Source of the DNA: Cyanoderma ruficeps
Lineage: Eukaryota > Chordata > Aves > Passeriformes > Timaliidae
Assembly: GCA_008694505.1 (NCBI GenBank)
Contig: VZDJ01007747.1
Span: forward strand, 36,765,978 to 36,829,977
Direction of reading: 5' to 3'
DNA length: 64,000 nt
Made by a program: the position numbers and the translations under genes. The notes under the pieces were generated by a model. It saw nothing but the letters and a program-made list of their open reading frames with translations. It searched no databases and was not told where the DNA came from. Numbering within the stretch: the stretch's first letter is position 1; the number at the start of each line of letters is the position of its first letter. Shown piece by piece: positions 1-19,300 of this stretch.

Positions 1-6452
<6,452 letters not shown>

Positions 6453-6810
6453 GCATTTTGAAAACTACAGGCTAACTGCTGCAGAAATACCCATGGAAAT
6501 ACTGCAATGGCTTTGTAGGAGGATGCAGCCTGCATTCAATGACTCATTATCTGTGTGCTGTAAGGTGGAGCACCTCATCCCAGACTAAATTACTAGTTTA
6601 TGTGACAGTGAACTATATTTCATTGTCTTTAAGATACAGTCTCATACTTGTTGTTTAAGGATCTAAAACCAAAACCAAACGTCTCTCTTTCTTTTTAACT
6701 AAAACTTACTTTGCTATATCTTTCTCCCTTGAAGGATGCTGGGAAATTATTATTGTATAGATGCAGTGAAAAATATTTAATAAAGTGCTACAGAAGAAAA
6801 ACCACTCAAT
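6453..6810 (+). other. SH3TC1: SH3TC1 3' untranslated region (predicted)
   Basis: This non-coding stretch runs from the SH3TC1 stop to just past the first canonical AATAAA. The exact cleavage site cannot be read from sequence. A second AATAAA at 6863-6868 could extend the 3' UTR by about 85 bases. Confidence 0.6.
6779..6784 (+). terminator. SH3TC1 polyadenylation signal AATAAA
   Basis: This is the first canonical AATAAA after the SH3TC1 stop, 327 bases downstream. T-rich sequence follows within about 50 bases. An alternative AATAAA lies at 6863-6868. Confidence 0.6.
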
Positions 6811-6862
6811 ATGATTTTTAGATTCCTTTGCCTGACCTAGATTTATTATTTTATTAGACATC

Positions 6863-6868
6863 AATAAA
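6863..6868 (+). terminator. Alternative polyadenylation signal AATAAA
   Basis: A second canonical hexamer lies 84 bases downstream of the first, in TCAATAAAATAC. It may serve as a backup 3' end of SH3TC1. Confidence 0.35.
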
Positions 6869-6869
6869 A

Positions 6870-9748
6870 TACATATAAACAATCATGTCAGATAGGTTTG
6901 AGAATTGGTTTGACCCAGCAGCCCAGACACCACTCCACATTTTCTGTCAAATTAATCTACTGTGGTAGGTAAGGGGACAAGTCAAGATTTATCTTCATAT
7001 TTAAGAAAACATACAATCATAATGTGATAAGAACTAACTAGTTTATAGAAACGAAGGCTCCAATATTATGTGAGTAGCAGTTGTCTAGACTTCAGTGGTA
7101 ACGTGAAGGCAGAATCATTCCTTTCAGGAAAGGGAATGAAATCTTGAAATCAGAGAACCAAGTGGAACAGACACTCTGGAAAGGAGATCTGATGGGGAAA
7201 GAGTGTGATTGAAAAAAAAGGAGAAAATTTGCAAGCGGTGTGATTGCAAGCAAATGGACTGAGATGAAATGAGGGGCAGTGAAAAGGACCATGACTTGCC
7301 AAAATTACTCCAATTCAAATGCTGAAATCAGGGAAGAAATGTAAATTAAGAGAGAGGAGAAGAAACTACTGAAAGGAAATCTTAAAAAANAAAAAAAAGA
7401 AAAAAGGAAAAATTTCGATAGCAAGTGAAAACACAAAAAGTGAATGTGATGACAAGAAGTGCAGGGAGAGGGCCCGGGGCTTGCCCAATTAATCTGTATT
7501 GAAACTGCAGGATTTTTTTTTTTCCTAAATCGAAATCCTTTCTTGTTTTATGAAAACAGTCTAATCTTTGCATGTTCTGTGTTTGTCTGTGTAAATGTTG
7601 GCAATCCTGTACTCTCTCTTGGATTAGCAGTTCACTTTCGAGTTAGAAATTTCCGGGTTACGATTCACCACTTTTGCAACTTAGGTCTGCCTAGAGACGT
7701 TTAGCTCCTTTCTCCCTGGCTTTTCCAGGACTCAACCTCTCATTTCGTTTCAATACTACGCCTCAATTTCCGGGCCCAGGCGCTCGCCTCTGGCCACGGG
7801 GTGGCAATGTCGCGCCTCGTGTTAGTGCCTTCTGGCCTGCCAGCTTAACACAGGGATCCACGAACTTGGAAAAGTACTGCACTTGCACCATGAGCCTTCC
7901 CGTCCAGCTAAATTTTCTTAAAATAAAGCTAAATACAACCCTAACAACACCATGAATCACAGAAATAAACCCTCTCAAAACGGATAAGCTAAAACGCTTT
8001 GAGACCCTTTACCAGGGAAGCAAAACAGAGCTTTTACAAGTCAGCATCTATTGCAAAGGAAATATATGCTAAGAAAGCAAAAGAGCATTTGCAGAGAGTA
8101 AAAAGAATTGAAGATAATCATTCTAAGCTACTTTGAAATGCCTTTCATTGACTTATCCACAAACAATCTAGAGAAAGTTGGCTGCTCTGGGTTACTATGC
8201 AGATTTTTTTCATAGTAGGAAAGCTGCTGTGCAAGTGCAGAGTACTGTGGTAGAGAAGAAACTTACTGAATGAGGTTGGATGCAGGCACATGCTCAAAAC
8301 TGCTGGTATTATTTTTTGAAGTGGTCAACTTTTGACGTTTTCTTGTTTTGCCAAGAGAAATGCTCCATAAATTCTTTGTACAAACCTGGCGCTACAGTAC
8401 TATAGGTGTGACATTCAAAATACTTAACCTAAGGAACCAAGAACTTTTTCTGAAGCTGTACCAAACACATTAGCAGTTAGCTGCTGTTTTCTCAGTTAAT
8501 ACAAACTGCCTGGCTGGTGTTATTCTCTGCTGAATGCCCAGGAAAAGTCCCTCTATCTATTTTGCTCCTAATGCTTTGCTGCCTTCATTTGGCCATTTCA
8601 GATAATAAAGATAAGAAAAATGTTTAATTTCACAAATATCTATCTCATTCTGACATTTTAATAACTGGGTGACAGGTTAAGTTGCCTTTGCATTGACATA
8701 CTAAATGGATTGTATCTTTTCATGGAAAGGCAAATAAAACACAATTACTTACAATATTATGAAACTTGTATGCCATTTAGATGCTGAATTACTCTAGAGA
8801 GTTATGTGCTGGGAAATTCTCAAAAATTGTCAGCAGGTGTTTTTCCTGATGTAGCAGATGTACAAAATCTGTTCAAAGTAGCCTTTCTTTGCCAAGTCAA
8901 CAGAAGGGAATTTCACCGTTGCATGGAAAATATCTAATTTATTGGAAGTTGGAATGAGCATAATAAATGGAGCATTTTTGCTTTTCTAAAAATAACACTG
9001 GTTCTTTCTGGCTCTTTCCTGGAGCATATTTAATGCTGTGGGCTGGTATTAGATACTTGTGTTCTATCCATCAGTTTATACACTGAGGGAGACCGACACT
9101 TCTCAGAGTCCAATCCATTCCCAAGGTGGGGAAAGACTACAAAGAATTGTAGACTATTATCCTCCTGTTTGTATTTTGCTTAAGATGAAGACACATTTTT
9201 GTGTGCCTGCCTTTGCTGATATATGCCATGGGTGCATGTTTGAGATGAAACACAGCTGTTTATTTTTCTCCCCCAAGATTTAACCCAGTGGTAGTATAAC
9301 AGTGTGCTTTTTGTAATATCAAAAAGGAAGAAGCAAGAGAGCTTATGTGTATTAGGAGGTGCAAGTGAACACCAAAGAAGAGACTGAAACTGAATGTGAA
9401 CCCTAACATTGGCTCCTTTTCTGGAGTTCTTGTACACTTTGACTTTTGTCCATGAATGGGTGGAAGTGGATGTCTTTAGGAGAACTGGGGACTTAGGTCT
9501 AGTGATACACCAACCCCCAAGTTATTTTCTGCATTTTTCTATAATTTCTCTTTAGCAATTCTTATCCATATAATAACATACAAAACCTTCCAAATCCAGA
9601 TACACTGTTGTTCAGTGTCAATGCAGCAAAACATCTGTGTTTCCTCGAAATTCAGGTGTAAATGAATCACTTTAGTCTACATTCCTTAAAAAAAGTATCT
9701 TCAGCCTTGAAAAACCTACTATTTATTGAGGCGATTTCACTCTCAATT
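6870..9748. other. Intergenic sequence after SH3TC1
   Basis: No coding gene was recognised. It contains a purine-rich stretch (about 7100-7470) with the window's one ambiguous base at 7390, then a CpG-dense patch (about 7640-7990). The rest is AT-rich unique-looking sequence. Confidence 0.7.
7640..7990. promoter_or_regulatory. CpG-dense patch, possible promoter or enhancer
   Basis: About 17-18 CpGs fall in 350 bases, against very few in the flanks. It includes clusters such as GGCGCTCGCC and GTCGCGCCTCG. Two TTCCGGG motifs (7651-7657 and 7768-7774) resemble ETS-family sites. No convincing ORF was found. It could be an orphan CpG island driving a non-coding RNA, or a young insertion with undecayed CpGs. 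Confidence 0.4.
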
Positions 9749-10105
9749 CACAGAATCACAGAATTGGTAGGGTAGGAAGGGAGCTCTGGACATCGTGCAG
9801 ACCAACCCCCTGCCAAGACAGGGTCACCTAGAGTGGGTTACACAGGAACATGCCTAGGTTTGGGATGTCTCCAGAGAGGGAGACTCCATGACCTCCCTGG
9901 GCAGTTGTTCCAGTGCTTGGCCATCCTCACTCTAAAGAAGTTCTTCCTTGTTGAGGAGGAACTTCTAGTGTTGTATTTTATGTCCATTGTTCCGTGTCCT
10001 GTCACTGGGCACCACTGAACAGAGTGTATCACCATCCCCTTGGCACCTGCCTTTGAGGTATTTGTGTGTATTGATCAGATCCCTTCTCAGTCTCTCCTTC
10101 TTAAT
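9749..10105 (-). mobile_element. CR1 LINE fragment (3' end)
   Basis: The + strand begins CACAGAATCACAGAATT, the complement of the octamer-like CR1 3' terminus. It then reads backwards through typical CR1 3' sequence (CCATGACCTCCCTGGGCAG, GTTCTTCCTTGTTGAGGAG, TCAGATCCCTTCTCAGTCT). The element is therefore in minus orientation and 5'-truncated, as is usual for avian CR1. Confidence 0.9.
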
Positions 10106-10173
10106 TTAGACTTAAATTTCTGAGCATAAGTGTGAAATGTGGTCAGGATTTGTCTTATGTTTTCAGAGTTGAT

Positions 10174-10399
10174 ATTCACATAATCACATAATGGGTTAGG
10201 TTTGGACATGAGGCATCTGGCCCAACCTCCCTGCACAAGCAGAGTCAACTGAGAGTACATTGCACAGGATTGTGTCCAGACAGCTCCTGAATATCTCCTC
10301 TGAGAGAAACTCCACATCCTCTCTGAGCAACCTATTCCAGTGCTCTGTCACCTGCACAGTAAAGGAGTTTTTCCTCATATTTAGGTAGAACTTCCTGTA
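10174..10399 (-). mobile_element. CR1 LINE fragment (second, diverged)
   Basis: A second CR1 3' end begins at CACATAATCACATAATGG, about 70 bases after the first and in the same orientation. It continues through GGCCCAACCTCCCTGC, CCTATTCCAGTGCTCTGTC and GTTTTTCCTCATATTTAGG. The pair looks like two separate insertions. Confidence 0.85.
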
Positions 10400-13300
10400 A
10401 AATTAGTACTAACCATACAGAAACACCCAAATTGTAGAGACATGGGATAGTGAAATAAATACATCCACACTATCCATGAAACTATTCACTATAAACTATT
10501 TCTTCTTGACTTTTTAATTCTTAGCATAAATCTGCAGCTATTTCCTTGGTAGATTAAGTGATATGCACTACAAATTCCTTTAAATCTTGAATCTGTCTCA
10601 TATTGGTCAAGACTTACGTTGTATAAAGACACGGTTAAAATCATGCATTCTGGTACTGATGAATTGAACTCAAGAGAAAACACTTGTAAATTGCTTACTA
10701 AGTAATGTGAAAACTGTTTTTCTTTTATGCTCTGCTGTAGGTCTGTCAATTATACACTGTATAAAAGTTCTTTTTTCTGCTCTTCCTGCATACCAGAGAT
10801 AACAGCAGTCTTATATGCAAACATACAGCTGAATAAATAAGTTTTTCAGCATGAAATAATGATAATTAGATGGTTATTATTCTTTCTTTATTATCCAAGA
10901 TATCCCATTTATTTTAACTTATTGATAACTAGAGGTTTCTTAAAAGCTTGAAATATTTGCAACTACAGGAAATTTCAAGAAAATTGAGGTATGTGTCAAA
11001 AAGTATCTTAGCCTAATTTTTTTTTTTCTTCACAGTGGAATTTTTGTGTAGAATCACTTTGCTGTTACATATTTCCTTTTTCTGCCTAGCAGTTGATCAA
11101 TGTGTATAAAGTTGCATCTGTGACTTTCTGGGTCATTAAAAAGATGACACACTTTCTTACTAAATCAGAGAAAAGTTGTCCTCAGTGCATCTTTTGCCAA
11201 TTATGTTTGCTCTATTGCTTTCCTTTTTTAGACATTGTTTTTACTTTTATGTCTGCCAGGCTTTTCAACACTCTTGCTGGTTCCTGGGTGTCTGCCACAT
11301 ACCAGTTAATGTTGGAAAAAAATCAATCCTATTTCTAAGAATGAGTCTAGAGAAAAGTGTACTAATTGGACAATGTTTATTTTAGATCCAGCAAAGTCTG
11401 GTTACCTGTTCACTATTAAGCTTTAGTCACCAGGAACACTGATTTGCTAGGAAAGCAGAGGGGGTTTTTTTAACAGTGTGCTTTCTCCTATCAAAAATTA
11501 TTCTTGTCATAAGCTTTAAAAAAATTTAACTTGCATAGGAAAGATGTTTTGAAGCATGCTACCGAAATTTTGTGCCTATTGAGCACTCTTCATCTACTTG
11601 CATCTTGCTGGGGTAAGCAGGCTCTGCCATGTGCACTCTGTGCCCTGAAAAGGGTGAAGCAAAGAAACCTACAAGACTTCCAAGAGAAAGTAAAAGAAAA
11701 GCTGTGAGAAGTATGAACAAGGCTTATCCCCTGCTCAAAATGAGGAAAAATGCCACAGGAACTACTTTTGGAGATACTGCTGCATAATGTCCATTCTCCT
11801 ATACTTACTGCAATTATATGGGTTCAGCATTCTTTGCTGCTTTTTGTTAGACACATCCTTTCTACTTGGCAAGGGGTAAAATTTAAAAGCAGTGCACTGA
11901 GCATGTTTCTCTATGGTTTTATTCTTTGTAAATGTGCAAATATCTGCAGTTTTACAAGCTGTTTTTTTAGTGCTCATCAACTTTACTTTAAAATCTATAC
12001 CTAGATTACCCAAATGTATTTGTTGATCTTTTCTGAATTGTGTTCTATTTTTAAATTATTTTTGATAAACTAATCCTGTATTAAATATGATGGATATGGT
12101 TTATAGCAAGTTAAATCTAATATAAACTTCGAGCATTTAAAAATATTTATATTGCTGCCTTTGGACCTCTGTGTTCACAAGTTAAGGTTTTATTTTACTC
12201 AGTTCCTGAGACATGGAATTCTGATTTGGACAATAAGCCACATTCTCAGTTCACAAAAATCAGCCAAGCTTCATTAAAATAAAGCCCTAGATCTGGGTCA
12301 AATTAAGAATTTGAGATTGGCTAAAGGTCTACATCTAGCACAACATTCCCTTGCCATGGGAGATAAAAGCTGAATGCTGAGGTCCTGCAGAAGGGTTTGA
12401 GTTGAATGGAATCATGGAAATAGTGAATGTGGGCTGAGAGACTGAATCTTTTTCCCATCTGGGAGCAGCCCTGGTGTGTGTTTTCCCGTGTGAGAGTCTG
12501 GAGAAGTGGGTTACGTGGGCAGGGATGAACGGGAGAGATTTCCTCATCATTGTGTTTGCACTAAACCGTGAGGAGCACTTCTCCACAGGATATGAAAGTT
12601 TGGGCATATTCCTATACATCCTTGTTTGCACTTTCAGTGACCTTCCCCTCTCCTTTACTGCTCTACAAAATATTAAAGGTTTTACTGGAAAGTGGGCTGC
12701 ACAGTGGGACAACTTTTACAGGATTTGGTTTATAAGACCTGTTAGGTCTGATTTTGGAAGAAGATCACAAGTGCATGCTCTAAAACTAGTCTCTCACTTT
12801 CCCTATAGTTGAAGACTCACAGGGTTTTTTTTCTCTTCTGAAAAAAATCCATTATCCTTTATTGGCTTATTCATATTTCTGTAATTAGAGTCTTCTCCCA
12901 TTGCACAGTTCCTAAGCCAACTTACTGTCTGCTTTGTTTACACTTCCATGAAGCTAATATTTGGATGATTTTACTGGACTATGAGTTTGACAATTTCTGC
13001 TTGGATTCTTCCTTAATTTGTCATCTTGTGCAAAAACCTTCCACAGTCAGTCTATCAGTTAGACTGTATGAAAGCTATCAATGACAGGATAATTTTATTC
13101 TTCATTTAATTTTCACTACTGGGGAATCAGGAAATTTTAAAAATGAGCCTTCAGTTTTCCTGAAATAAAGGGAAATATAAGGAAAACTGTGAGTGATTTT
13201 TATTTCTCAAAAGTTGTATCAAGCCATATTTTCTGTCATTCTTTTGCAATGTCAGAAATAGTAACTTAAAGCTGAAACACCTTAATTTAAAGGTATTTTT

Positions 13301-16300
13301 AATACCATCCAGCTAATTTAAAATACTCTGGAAAAATCTAAGTAAATACACATCTGAGCTTTAATTAAAGTATCTTTGTGTGTGGGATAGTCTCCACTAT
13401 GGTCAAAGTAGTTTGGAGAATTCCAACATAGCAGAACCAGTCTCACGACACTTGTAGATCCTCTTTTTTAGCATTATTTTTTTATCTAATGCAATGTTAC
13501 ATCGCTGCTTTTAATGACTTTATTTCTACTCTTCAAAAAAGCCAACCATAATCTCTAGAATAAATTATGCAACCAGGTCTTTCAGAGAAAAAAAAAATTA
13601 AATCTGTGCATTGGACAAGCACAGAACTGCAATGAAATTTTAATATCTTCATTGCATTTTCAAAAGTGGTATTTTTTTTGTCATGATATTGATTAGTTAT
13701 GCCATAGCAACTGAAGATAAAGGCATCAAACTCACTCCTGAGTTACCTAACACAGCTTATGCAAAGAGACTCAAATTGGTGACTGAAGATGTGCATGCCA
13801 ATAAGACTCAAAAATTCAGTAGCTACACTCCCATAGGAAGTCCTTGGGAAAAATTACCTGTATCAAGGAAATAATAAATGTACATGAAAAAGTACCAGAA
13901 GAAGTACAAAAAGATGGAAGACTGTAGAATTAAAATTTTATATAATATGCGTATTTTCCATTTCTTATGTACCTTTATTACTTTACTGCAGATCAGAAAT
14001 TCTTCAAGGGTTAGTTTGGTTTTATTTTTGTTTGTTTTTTTTTAATTTGCAAACATCCAATTCATGTTAAGATTTTAGCTTATTTTGCTTAAGTTGACTG
14101 AAGGATTTATTTTCATACAATACAAAAAGGATTGGGATGCTATGGAAGATACATGAGACAAAGATAATTACTTGTTAGACATCATGGAATAAAGTCCCAA
14201 AGTTGCAACTTTCCCAGATCCATAGATTCAGTGAGCCAAGTATAAATGTCTCAGATATGTTGATAATCTTGGGAAATATCTGAATTCAGGCATAAGAAAG
14301 AGGAATCTGTTAATTTTTACTATTGTGTTTAGTTTCTGTGTCCTGTATCACAGGGTATGGTGGAATATCAAAGTTTGAAATAATCCATATCTTAAGGCAA
14401 TACTTCTGAGTAAATGCTGGAAAACAAAATGGGTTAAACTCATTCAACTTTAGAGAACACCAGAAACCAACCTGAAGCTATTTTCTTCCTTTCAAATTCT
14501 CAGTCTACTAAGCTGTAGCTCTTTGCTGGGTGGAATAAAGTACAATTTTTAATTTGGACCATACTCTTCCGCACATTAAAATCATGTTCATTCTTTAAAT
14601 TCACCTTTCATGAATGAAAACAAACTAATAAAATCTCTGGAATAAAGTACCATGCAAATAAATTTCCATTATTGTAGAGGCTTAAATCATGACTTACAAG
14701 TAGGTTCATGTATTTATAATTGAACTTGAAAAGATCTTGGAACAAATTTATTTCACACATCCTTTTCCAAAGAACATAGACATTTGGTTCAATCCCAAGA
14801 GCCTAGTCTTGGATGGAATTTATTAATTCTTTATTATTATAGAGAGTGCAGCGGAAAAGCACAAAGTGTCTGCAGTTTAGGTTTGACAACAATTTTGCAA
14901 TTCTTGGATTGCCATTGTCCTTATACTTTGAGAAACCTGTAGCAGTTAAGGATCTCAGAAGTGGGATTTAATAAAAAAAAGGCATAATATGTGCCCCTGG
15001 CATAAAACTGGCAGTTGTAAATACCAAGGTGATGGTAAAGTGTCTTTGAGCTCACATGTTGGAGTTTCCCAGCATAAGTGCTTTAATGGGACAGTGGATG
15101 AAGGTGAAGTCATAAATGACAAATTTTGTAAAACAGTGTCACTTCATACATCCTCTTGTGCAGGAATACATGATGTAAATATGTGATTTGTAAAGAATTC
15201 GAAAACAAGCAGCTGGGACTTCACACTATCAAAATGGAAAGGATTTCAAACATCAGCCTTCTTTTGAAAAAAATCTAGATGTATATACTTTGCCTTTACT
15301 GGCAAACTGGAAGGGGCTAAATGCACTACTGAGGGCAGGATCAGAATTCAAATCTCTCTGAGAAAGGAAACTTGTGTAAAAGGCCTGTGTTATGGAAAAT
15401 AGACGTGGAATGGGGAATAGCTGACTGGGTAACAGAGGCAGATGGGGGATTGTGATGGGTGACAAGTCAGACATTAATAAGCATTTTGGCTGTAGTACAA
15501 AAATGGCAAGCTTCAAATCAGTAGAAGTGTCATGGACAACAGAGATAAATTTATTTTCTGTCCAGTGAGATCTTGGGACTGTATCCAGTTTAGGCACAAC
15601 TCAACACAAGAAACATGTTGACAAATTATAGTACAAAGAGGAACAATAAAACCAATAAGAAGTTTAGAAAATATGAACTTTGTGGAAGGAGCAATGTTTG
15701 TTTAGTCTAGAACAGAGTGAGGGCAGATATAACAGGCTTGACAATGTAAAAGCCTTTTACAAAGGGATGGCTCCTCTCATCTGCAGGGGAAAGGAAAACA
15801 ATTTATCCTGTATATTTTCATAACAGAAGGAGTACTTCATTAAAATACCAAGATCTATCACATATGGAGGGTCTTGTTCATTGCACTTTTTAAAAAACAA
15901 ATAAGATAAATATTTTTTTTAATTTTTGGTGTCCTGGTTATAGGTATTTCTGCCTCAGGGCACCAGGATTGCACTAGATCCCTAGGGATCCTTCTGATCC
16001 TTTGCATTTGCATGCTTTCAGGATTTAATTTGACAAAATGAACCGGCTTTAGCTGGAGGGATCAAAAGCCTTCCATCTGTAAATGTCCCAGACTATAGTG
16101 GATAGAAGCCAAAGGAGATGGTGATTCAGACTCTTTCATGTCTAGTTGTCCAACCACTAACTAAAAAGGCATTATTGCACTTGGTTGTGCTCTGTAGGAA
16201 TAAACCGTGCTTACATCACTAGAGCAAGAGATAGGGGAAACCTGTTTTCTTTCAGATTTTTTAGGCTATAGCCATATCTTTGGTACTGTCAGTGCTAATG

Positions 16301-19300
16301 TGCTTGTGATCAGTGACAAAGCTGTAAGTGTAATGGGATTTAATCAGGTTGAAGAGTTCAGGAAAGATTTTGAATGGTGGTGATACCAAAACACTGGATA
16401 GATGCTTAGTAAGGAATGACATATCCCACAGTGACTGAATGGGCTTTGGTAAACCCAAGCTAAACAATAAAAAATCTTTTTGGAAGATTTAACTTTTTCA
16501 TTGTATTATTCTTGTCCTCAGACAAGCTTAGTGCTTGTGAATGAAAGTAGATATGACAGCAAAAGAGACAGACAAAATTTCTTTATCTGTACAGGCACAC
16601 CACAGGCACAGCATGAAACACATGATGCTAAAAGGCTTTCTCAGTTTATGGTAGGATAGTTCAGTCTCCAGGCTGATGCAGAAACAATCACTTACCAAAA
16701 CTGATGATTCTGCTCTGGGTGCCTGTCCACTGGGAAATGAGATTGAGAGAGGAGTGTAGGCTAATGAACAGTTGTCACTAATATCTTGGACTATAAACCC
16801 ATAATTTAGAACAGAAATGTTACATCAATTGCAGGTTACAGGTCTGTTCAGAAATTTATTTCCACTACAAAAACATTTTTATAGGCAGAATTGTTTCATA
16901 TGCACATTTTTATTTCAGCTGAATGTAATACTCCCTAATGGTAACTGAAAAATTAAGCTACTTTCAACATTTTACAATATTTATCGGGAAGAATCAGCTG
17001 TAATAGTGGGTGAAGCATGACACAAACTTTTCCAGTAATTTTTCTTGTTATTTGTTTCTTCTGGCTTACATTTCTTTTCTGTCCACTGCCCTCAATGAAA
17101 ATACTTTGAAGTACTATGGTGTGAGCTAGACAGATGAATGGTCAGATATTCAGCACCTGATACCAAAGCTCCAGAACTCCAAATTCATGCTTATCAGCTG
17201 CTTAAAACAATCTGAAACCCATAGACACTGATAATTTTGGCCATTGGATTCTCTTGACTGATATTCTTCCTGTGGTATAACTTTAATTTCTATATCATGA
17301 ATAGCTCAAACCTCAAATCTAAGTGCCATCAGAATCTGCTAATGAGATATTTGGTTGCTTATTTTAATTGACAGCTCAATCCAGAAAACAGTTTCAAACT
17401 TCCGTAATAAATCAGTCTTTTAAAAAGAGTAACAGCAACAGGTTGCCCCCCCTAATCATCAGGTGCTGTTAATTTTGGGGAAAAGGTAATAGAAAATGGA
17501 GGAAGTTGTAACAGAATGTTCCAAACAGGTAAATAAGACTGTGAAATCACACAGGCCCTCTCTGGCTTTGTGGTTTCCCACAAAGTGATGGCTACCATTA
17601 CTGAATATCTTAGTTTTTATCCAAAGGTCCCAGATAATCATACGTGGGCTTTGCAGTTCCAAAAGCAGGTCCCTATTGGAATAAAAGTTTTCTTTTGGAG
17701 GAAAAAGTCCCACCTGTAAAACAGTGGGGCAATTTCCATATACTTGCTTTTGCTGGATCTCAGTTGTGTGTGAAGTACAATGATCCCAGTGTTGGAAACT
17801 TCCACTACACATCCAATTGACTTTGTTGATTGTCCTATATTGGCCTTTCAGCTTTGGGCACTGTGGTTTGATGTTGATGAAAACTCAGGCAAGCACCGTG
17901 AAGACTAAAAGACAACTGCTTTTCCAGTGACTACAGTATTTCTCCAGTAACACTGCAAAAGTTACAAAGGTGCACACAGCCGTTCCATGGTATCAAATCA
18001 GTAATATGTGCAATAATTTTTTTGTATTGCTCCATAACTCCAAATATCTAGATTAATGAGAGCCTTCTCATGGTTAATTGGCAGAGTTCATGCTACTGTG
18101 CTAATTTTGTCACCTGAGAGATGTGTTGTAATTGAGTTTGGTGTCCTAATTCAGGTATAAACCAAGAAATATACCCTAGAAAGTACACCATTTTTAGCCA
18201 CTCAGTTTATCACTTTCATTGCCAAGGATAATATTTTCAAAATTGAAAAACATGCAGGCTTTCTTCTCATACTTGCTGAAAAAAAAATTCCACTGCTAAA
18301 CAAACACAAACACACCAGTGGGCACAAATCCTCAGTGAGGTAATGGCAAAGCTCAGAAGCAAGTCTGCAAAAACTGAGACTTGCTTATGTGAACAAAAAA
18401 TGTTAAATTTATAGGCTGGGTGCTGACTGCTGTCTCCACAGGTGCTAGACATAATTCAGCAATAGAATTTTTTTTAATGACAGCATACATGTTTTATTTC
18501 TGTTTGCTGTTATTTATAGAATATGCCTGTCACAAGACTTTGATCCTAATTACTATCTTCTGATAACTCTTGCTGAGCTACTTTAATTTTAATGGATAGT
18601 CATATTTGTGCTTGAGACTAGTGGACTGAAAAGACAACGCTAAGGCTGTGGTTTCCAACCCTCCTGTTTTGCCTTACATGCCATAAGGCAGAATATGGTC
18701 CTGGTTCTGTTATTAAGAATAATCAGCCCGTTACTATAAGAAGTATGGATTGGAAATGATTTTTATTTTTTTTAAATTAAAAATTACTTTCTTTTTGGTG
18801 AAAAAGTAAAGTGTATAAAATACTGGGAAAAGGAAATATTTAACATAATTTTTAATATTAGAAATGTGCAGAATTTTTCCTCTTTCTATAGGACCAGTGA
18901 CCTACTGAGGAAGGAAGAGTGAGATCAATAAGTTACATTTTTATTAAATTTTAAATTGAAAATTCAGTAATTCCAAATGTACCCCAAGACCAAATGGCTA
19001 TTACCATGCATATAAAAGGAGATGACTTCAAGAATATTTTGTCTGTGCGTTTCATAAAAAGAGATTTCTGAGGTAAATTTATCTCTCAATAATGGAAAAT
19101 TTCTGTGGATTTATGAGCCATTTTGATTCATGAAATGATACCAGGGCTGATTGTATTTGCCCATGGAAAACCTTAATCTATGTCAAGAGGCTTAAGGGAA
19201 AGCAAAACAAATCCATTTTTCTATAGAACAGAACTATGAATCTGGTTGTGAGAATAACAGCTTGTGTAAATGAGATTCTAACCTCTCACGTAAACAGCTT

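Noticed and set aside
7763..7978. 71-codon minus-strand ORF over the CpG patch
   Set aside because: No recognisable family. The open frame follows from the GC-rich patch.
7900..8000. Possible mitochondrial insertion (A/C-rich text after the CpG patch)
   Set aside because: The local composition suggested it, but no recognisable rRNA or mitochondrial gene sequence could be read.
10087..10378. Minus-strand ORFs near 10.1-10.4 kb
   Set aside because: They fall in CR1 3' sequence that is mostly untranslated region, and they carry no reverse-transcriptase motif.
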